Below are positions 59,223-64,000 of a stretch of 64,000 nucleotides of DNA, in pieces. Where the stretch lies: contig JAEZLP010000012.1 in the NCBI GenBank assembly GCA_023415235.1, positions 56,685 to 120,684 of the forward strand, given 5' to 3'. The notes beneath the pieces are model-generated. The model did no database searches and had not been told where the DNA came from. It was given only the letters and a program-made list of their open reading frames with translations. The position numbers and the translations under genes are program-made. The DNA is from Bacillota bacterium. GTDB lineage: Bacteria; Bacillota; Clostridia; Peptostreptococcales; Anaerovoracaceae. Within the stretch, counting starts at the first letter, position 1; each line of letters begins with the position of its first letter.

Positions 59223-61547
59223 CTAGTATTTGCCGAATTCCGTATCGCTGAAGCTTATACTTCTTTCTCCCATATTAATGCTGATAGGTTGGTCTGGCTC
59301 ACCGGAGGCCAATTTTTTTACACTATCGACATTTATTTCTTTTATGCTCTTCAAGCTGAAACTGCTAACCATCTGCTTGAGCAGTTCAGCCTGGCCGGAA
59401 AGCTCTTCACTTGCAGAAGCTCCTTCCTCTGCCGTGGCCGAAGTTGTCTGAACGACCTCAGACACCTGCTCAACCGCTTGGTTTATCTGTGCGATGGTAC
59501 TTGCCTGTTCATTTGAAGCGGATGATATCTGATTAACCAGCTTGGTCGCCTTTGTGATACTCTCGACGATCTCATTCAGCGCGGCAGCTGTTTTTTTCGC
59601 AATCAAGGTGCCTGTTTCGACCTTCTTAATCGATCCCTCGATCAGGCTCGTTGTTTCTTCTGCTGCGCTGGCGCTTCTCTGAGCCAGATTTCTGACTTCC
59701 TCCGCCACCACAGCAAAACCCTTGCCGTGCTGTCCGGCTCTTGCGGCTTCCACTGCCGCATTTAGAGCCAGAATATTGGTCTGAAATGCGATATCATCAA
59801 TTACTTTGATGATCTTCGAGATATTTGTAGAGGATTCATTGATCTCCTGCATTGCCTTCAGCATTTCCTTCATCTGATCATTGCCTTGCACCGCATTCTC
59901 CCTGGCAGTCATACTCAGCTCATCTGCCTGATTTGCATCCATCGCATTCTGCTTCACTTGAGTGGACATTTCCGTAATGGACGCAGTGACCTCTTCAATT
60001 GAGCTGGCCTGTTCCTCAGCGCCTTGGGATAAGGTCTGGCTTGAGGCGGATATCTGTTCAGCTCCTGCTGCAACCTGCTGAGCGGAGATATTGATTTCTC
60101 CCAGAGTTAGATTCAGGGACTGTATAATCTCGTTCAAGGACTCCGAAATCTTTGCAAAGTCCCCTTTGTAGGTTCTTACATGATCAATGTTCAGGTCCTT
60201 GTTTGCCATCCTTGTCATGATGTCGGTAATTTCCATAACCACGTTTGCAAGAATTGCAGCAGTTGTATTGACAGCATTCGTCAGCTCAGAATAGTAGCCC
60301 TTATAGCTTCCTCTGACTGAAACGTCAAGGTTACCCTGTGCCATCTGGTTCATGACCCCTTTGATTTCCTGCAGAGGCTTAGCTACGGAATCAACGATTC
60401 CATTTATCCCTTCGATGATATTTATGTATTCACCCTTAAGCTGTCCTGCGTCGCTTCTGGCATCCAGATTTCCTTCTGCAATTTCAAGGGATAGTTTTTC
60501 TGTTTCGCGGATCAGTGTCTGGATCGTTTCCATCATTTCAACCGCCGCGGGCAGGATCCTGTCATTTTCACTGCGTCTGCCAACTGCTTTCAGAGTTGTA
60601 AGCATCGACATATCGCCGACGGATACTTGGGAGAATATCTCTTGTATTTCCAGAAATCGTTGATTCAAAATGTTGATGGACTCAGCGAACTCCAAAATTT
60701 CTCCCTTATAGCTGTCTTTCATTTTTGAAGTAAAGTCATTTGCTGCCATTTTATCCAAAACATCGGCGGCCTCTCCCATCGGCTCAATCAATGCATCCAA
60801 CATCCTGTTGATCCCGCTGACGATCTCCTTATAGCCACCCCGGAAGTTTTCTGTGTTTCCTCTACCGTTTTTTACGTTTCCGTTGAGAATTTCATTGGTT
60901 ATTCTCTCCACTTCATCCCGAATGTCTCTGACCGCCTGCATCATGCCTGTGGCTGCCGGCATCAGTTTATCATTCTCACAGCGCTTCCCGACTTTTTTAA
61001 ATTCTTCAAGCCGACTGAAGTCCCCTTCGGATACCCTGATAAAAACGTCCTGCACACTGAGCAGTCTCTGCAGAAGCGCATTGATCCAGCCGGCAAGCTC
61101 TTCAAAACGGCCGCAGTAATCGCCGGTCATGGGCAGCGTGTAATCGTTCTGTTCCAGCCTCTCCAATACCTTGCCTACTTCGTCCAGCGGCTTGGAGATA
61201 ATTTCAAATGATGCGTTGATATCCCTGCCGATCTTAGAAAAGACGCCTCTGTATTTTGTTACGTCCAGTTGATAATCGATATTTCCACCCTGCATGTTAA
61301 GGGAAAGGACTTCAATATCAGAAGAAACCTCCGATATTGCTGCCTTTATTTTTGTAATGTGATTGGCCAGGTCCATAAAATGTTCATGGCATTCCCTCAC
61401 GTCCTCGTCGCCATCGGCAACCTCGGTGCAGAAACTGATATCTCCGACAGATAACTTTTTTAAATAGGTTTCCAGCTTTATCATTTCACTTCTCTGGTAC
61501 TCAATAATTTTAGCCTGTCTGTCAATTATTCTTTTTTTATTCCACAT
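59223..61547 (-). CDS. Soluble methyl-accepting chemotaxis protein with poly-HAMP-like array
   Basis: A 774-residue chemoreceptor without a membrane segment. Residues ~1-480 are built from repeated HAMP-like units (recurring DVLDKMAANDFTSKMKDSYKGE, GVMNQMAQGNLDVSVRGSYKGY, DIMTRMANKDLNIDHVRTYKGD) interleaved with two copies of a Q-x-I/V-F-I-S-Q-V-S-x-GD helix. The C-terminal signalling hairpin has the conserved tip IDDIAFQTNILALNAAVEAARAGQ that binds CheA/CheW. Such receptors sense cytoplasmic cues. cheW lies 22 bases upstream and is in the same operon. No CheA, flagellar or other che genes are visible. Confidence 0.93.
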   Translation of the reverse strand: MWNKKRIIDRQAKIIEYQRSEMIKLETYLKKLSVGDISFCTEVADGDEDVRECHEHFMDLANHITKIKAAISEVSSDIEVLSLNMQGGNIDYQLDVTKYRGVFSKIGRDINASFEIISKPLDEVGKVLERLEQNDYTLPMTGDYCGRFEELAGWINALLQRLLSVQDVFIRVSEGDFSRLEEFKKVGKRCENDKLMPAATGMMQAVRDIRDEVERITNEILNGNVKNGRGNTENFRGGYKEIVSGINRMLDALIEPMGEAADVLDKMAANDFTSKMKDSYKGEILEFAESINILNQRFLEIQEIFSQVSVGDMSMLTTLKAVGRRSENDRILPAAVEMMETIQTLIRETEKLSLEIAEGNLDARSDAGQLKGEYINIIEGINGIVDSVAKPLQEIKGVMNQMAQGNLDVSVRGSYKGYYSELTNAVNTTAAILANVVMEITDIMTRMANKDLNIDHVRTYKGDFAKISESLNEIIQSLNLTLGEINISAQQVAAGAEQISASSQTLSQGAEEQASSIEEVTASITEMSTQVKQNAMDANQADELSMTARENAVQGNDQMKEMLKAMQEINESSTNISKIIKVIDDIAFQTNILALNAAVEAARAGQHGKGFAVVAEEVRNLAQRSASAAEETTSLIEGSIKKVETGTLIAKKTAAALNEIVESITKATKLVNQISSASNEQASTIAQINQAVEQVSEVVQTTSATAEEGASASEELSGQAELLKQMVSSFSLKSIKEINVDSVKKLASGEPDQPISINMGERSISFSDTEFGKY

Positions 61548-61569
61548 CGCAATTATTCCTCCAACTTTA

Positions 61570-62055
61570 TCAGTTCAATGGATCAATATCCTCTGTTTGA
61601 AATAACTTGTTGCAGTCAAGGATTAGTTTGATTTCGGATCCGACCTTGCCGATTCCTTTCAGGTAGCTGTTGTTCTGGTCACTGTGCAAATGAGACGGGG
61701 AAACAACGTAATCATCGGCAATATCCAGCACCTCCGCCACATGATCAACGATCAGTCCCATCGATGCATCCTGGACCTTGACCACGATGACGCAGGTTCG
61801 ATCGTTATATTCGGCAGGTTTTTTCTTGAATCTTAATCTGATGTCGATAACAGTTATGATTTCTCCTCTCAGATTAATGATTCCTTTTACATAGTGCGGT
61901 AATTCAGGTATTTCTGTGATAGGCTGCATCCCTACAATTTCTGTAACGAATTTGATTTCAATCGCATAAACCTCCTTATCCAGTAAAAATGTCAGGTACT
62001 TCCCTTTCTGGGTGTCTTCTTCGAATTCTAATAATTCTTCCTCCATTTCTGGCAT
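61570..62055 (-). CDS. cheW: Chemotaxis coupling protein CheW
   Basis: A 161-residue CheW that links receptors to the CheA kinase. KYLTFLLDKEVYAIEIKFVTEIVG, HYVKGIINLRGEIITVIDIR and MGLIVDHVAEVLDI are the family signatures. ATG 62055 is chosen since AAGGAGCG lies 7 bases upstream and the CheW fold starts soon after. The 78-codon extension runs through non-conserved, promoter-like sequence. Confidence 0.93.
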   Translation of the reverse strand: MPEMEEELLEFEEDTQKGKYLTFLLDKEVYAIEIKFVTEIVGMQPITEIPELPHYVKGIINLRGEIITVIDIRLRFKKKPAEYNDRTCVIVVKVQDASMGLIVDHVAEVLDIADDYVVSPSHLHSDQNNSYLKGIGKVGSEIKLILDCNKLFQTEDIDPLN

Positions 62056-62096
62056 GCTTCCGCTCCTTCCTAAAAAATTTACCTTTGTCATATAAA

Positions 62097-62104
62097 GTAT
62101 CGGC
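62097..62104 (-). promoter_or_regulatory. SigD-like -10 box upstream of cheW
   Basis: GCCGATAC on the minus strand matches the motility sigma-factor -10 (GCCGATAT) at seven of eight positions, 42 bases before cheW. The expected TAAA at -35 is not clear, so the assignment is tentative. Confidence 0.35.
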
Positions 62105-62241
62105 AGCAGTGACATAAACAGAGTAATTTTGTCCAGTCCAAAAAAAGGACAAGTTTTGACAATAAAGTCATTTATATTTCCTAGTCTGCCAAAATGTGCT
62201 AATATAGTTTTAAATTTATTGCACTTGGAGAGTGGCAGAAC

Positions 62242-63849
62242 ATGAAAGAAAACGTAACATTCGGAGAGTGTTTTTCTGATATATTGCACACTTTGAATAT
62301 CAAAAGCAGCAAGTTGGCCCGAGAACTCAATATTGACGCCTCCCTTGTCTATAAATGGCTTCGCAGCGAAAGGATCCCACCGGTAGACTCGCCATATATC
62401 GAGCTGTTTATTGGCTATCTTGCCAAAAAGCCATTGAATCCGCAGCAGAAGATGGACCTGACAGAAATAATATCCCGATACGGAATCAATTTGTCCGGGA
62501 CAAATGACGCTGAAATACTTGGCAAATTGGAACTGCTGTTACGTAACGTTCAACGTCAGGCGATCAGGCTGCGCGACCTCTCGAAAAGCATGAAAAAGGA
62601 TAACATAGTTGAAACTGAGACGAAGGAACGTTTCAGAGATTGCCTCAGCAGGAATGATTCCGCTTGCTGCTATGACAGTGTTAAAATCATAAAAGGCAAT
62701 GAAAATGTAATTGCTTCGATGATCGATTTATTGAAGAATACCCCGAGAACCCCATCCGATAATAACAATACGATATTGCTCAAGATAAGCCATGACATAA
62801 AATTCAAAGATGGCAACTTAATGACACAAGCCTGGATGCAAGAGCTGTATGCACTGCTAAAGGGCGGCTGGAAGCTTATCCTCCATATCGTATTGGATGA
62901 TAATGTGTTAAGGACGAAACCCATTATTGAAAGCATACTGACTTTGCTGACGACCGAAAATTTATCGGCATACTATCATTTGAAAGCACCAAACGAAGTG
63001 TTTCGCGGGACCGAACTATGCGTCATACCTGGTATCGGCGCCCTGCTTTGTTTCTCCACCTATAAAAAGAAAATGATCGACAGTGCTTTCTTATTCCAAT
63101 CCAAAGACAGTCTCGAACTTTTGTCCGCCAAGTTTTTTCAGAATCTGAATTTGGCAGAACCGCTTTTCAAATCATACCCTCATCAAAAAACTTTCGCATT
63201 TCAGCAGATTATTGCAGAGTATGAAGAAATGCCTGGAGACAAATATGTATTTAAAAGAGGGCTTAGCACCGCCACGATACCACCCGACCTGTATCATAAA
63301 TATCTGGAGTATGCAAAGCTTCCTGACACGCATTTTTCATATCGAACATTTTTACACAAAAGAAGGCTGGATGCCTTTGAAAAGCATGTTCAGCATTATA
63401 ATTTCCGGGATATTTGTTTTTGGGAATCGCTCATACAGCTGGTGGAGAATGGCAAACGTCCATTTGATGAAGAGTATCTCTTTGCGGATCGGGCTCCGCA
63501 GAAAAAGGATATTATTCGTCATCTGGAATTCCTGATCGAGCTTTTGGAGAAACATGACAACTATAATATTGCTTTTGTAAGCATGTCCCAGTTTGAGTCT
63601 CTGTATAACATGAACTGCTTGGCAAAGGGAGACAGTTGTGTTCTCATTGTAATCGAGAACGAGACCGGTTTTGCGGATGGTTTATATTCAAAAATGAATT
63701 ATTCCATAACCGAAAAAAGTACCGTTCACGCGTTTCAAAATTATTTTAATGATGTTTGGGACAATATCCCTGATGAGCTTAAGAACAAGAAAAACACCAT
63801 TACTCAGCTGAAATCACTGATCATAAAACTGTCATATATGAAAGATTAG
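62242..63849 (+). CDS. Large Xre-type helix-turn-helix protein
   Basis: A 535-residue protein divergent from cheW. Residues ~15-60 form a helix-turn-helix (SSKLARELNIDASLVYKWLRSERIPP) of the Xre class. The remaining ~470 residues form an alpha/beta region with no known domain recognised. They show patterns such as ILLKISHDIKFKDGNLMTQAWMQELYALLKGGWKLILHIVLDD and IPGIGALLCFST, suggesting a folded sensor domain. The same general layout is known to me from clostridial proteins of unknown function. It may regulate the adjacent chemoreceptor operon. Confidence 0.8.
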   Translation: MKENVTFGECFSDILHTLNIKSSKLARELNIDASLVYKWLRSERIPPVDSPYIELFIGYLAKKPLNPQQKMDLTEIISRYGINLSGTNDAEILGKLELLLRNVQRQAIRLRDLSKSMKKDNIVETETKERFRDCLSRNDSACCYDSVKIIKGNENVIASMIDLLKNTPRTPSDNNNTILLKISHDIKFKDGNLMTQAWMQELYALLKGGWKLILHIVLDDNVLRTKPIIESILTLLTTENLSAYYHLKAPNEVFRGTELCVIPGIGALLCFSTYKKKMIDSAFLFQSKDSLELLSAKFFQNLNLAEPLFKSYPHQKTFAFQQIIAEYEEMPGDKYVFKRGLSTATIPPDLYHKYLEYAKLPDTHFSYRTFLHKRRLDAFEKHVQHYNFRDICFWESLIQLVENGKRPFDEEYLFADRAPQKKDIIRHLEFLIELLEKHDNYNIAFVSMSQFESLYNMNCLAKGDSCVLIVIENETGFADGLYSKMNYSITEKSTVHAFQNYFNDVWDNIPDELKNKKNTITQLKSLIIKLSYMKD

Positions 63850-63906
63850 ACATTTCGACCGAACTTGAATCAGCAAAAGAGGCTGTCTCAAAATGATTGA
63901 ATAAAT

Positions 63907-63931
63907 CATGGAGAGATGGCCTCTCTCCATG
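63907..63931. other. Perfect 10-bp palindrome downstream of the Xre-type gene
   Basis: CATGGAGAGA, five bases, TCTCTCCATG. It is nested in a larger imperfect inverted repeat that begins GAGGCTGTCTC at 63880. T-rich sequence follows only on the minus strand. Confidence 0.5.
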
Positions 63932-63941
63932 AAAAATGAAA

Positions 63942-64000
63942 AAATCCGCATTCTAACTCATAGCTCAATCATTAGCTAAATCAGTTAGGGGTGCGGATTT
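63942..64000. terminator. Possible terminator or repeat end at the right edge
   Basis: AAATCCGCA-xx-CTAACT and AGTTAG-xxx-TGCGGATTT pair over about 15 bp around a ~30-nt loop. The window ends in the right arm, so the T-tract cannot be checked. A repeat or insertion-sequence end is an alternative. Confidence 0.45.

Noticed and set aside
63866..64000. Insertion-sequence terminus at the right edge
   Set aside because: The GAGGCTGTCTCAAA-like start and inverted repeats resemble such ends, but no transposase or target duplication is visible, so a terminator or repeat is equally likely.

Overview
The window reads as chromosome of an anaerobic, low-to-mid GC, probably spore-related Clostridia species. 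The best guess is an amino-acid-fermenting member near Peptostreptococcales/Anaerovoracaceae, but that placement is inference. It rests on an oxygen-labile two-subunit Fe-S serine dehydratase, a clostridial 2[4Fe-4S] ferredoxin, Rex, a CotF-like coat protein, an ornithine-racemase-like enzyme, strong AGGAGG ribosome sites and a CIRCE-controlled groESL. Most genes lie on the minus strand; no tRNA, rRNA, CRISPR array or intact transposase was seen.

Layout. 1-6.4 kb: the tail of a TrpB2-like gene, a 1158-residue protein that looks like pyrophosphate-type PEP carboxykinase, the sdaAB-sdaAA operon led by a 52-residue membrane peptide, and a guanidine-I riboswitch over a small SMR exporter. 6.4-9.6 kb: a secreted metallophosphoesterase with three near-identical repeats, an InlB-type repeat and three SLH domains. 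10-18 kb: a GMP-synthetase paralogue without a working glutaminase, an NhaC antiporter, a deletion-ridden acyl-CoA-ligase pseudogene, then the guaB-guaA operon. 18-31.6 kb: a VanY-type peptidase, groESL, a DUF554 protein, an OGG-type glycosylase with a P-loop/Asp23 fusion protein, ferredoxin, rex, acpP, an ABC-F ATPase, and tsaD/rimI/tsaB/tsaE behind a riboflavin ECF gene controlled by an FMN riboswitch. 31.6-42.4 kb: a membrane protein, an M20 dipeptidase, a CapA-like protein, an Nfu-type scaffold and a branched-chain amino-acid ABC transporter with three binding proteins. 42.5-55.4 kb: coat protein, PLP racemase, two AMP-forming acyl-CoA ligases, homoserine-dehydrogenase-like and SufS-like enzymes, a PucR regulator, an APC permease, cysK and an EamA transporter. 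55.5-64 kb: an orphan 7TM histidine kinase, an RsgA-RNHCP fusion behind a leader peptide and terminator, a soluble poly-HAMP chemoreceptor with CheW, and a large Xre-type regulator.

The genes fit an organism living on peptides and amino acids: uptake (Liv system, permeases), peptide trimming (dipeptidase), deamination of serine to pyruvate, redox balance (ferredoxin, Rex) and PEP/oxaloacetate exchange. The points most worth a second look are the RsgA-RNHCP gene with its attenuator-like leader, the glutaminase-less GuaA paralogue, the 85-bp tandem hairpin repeats in the ribU leader, and the P-loop/Asp23 fusion. All identifications come from reading motifs; no database search was run.
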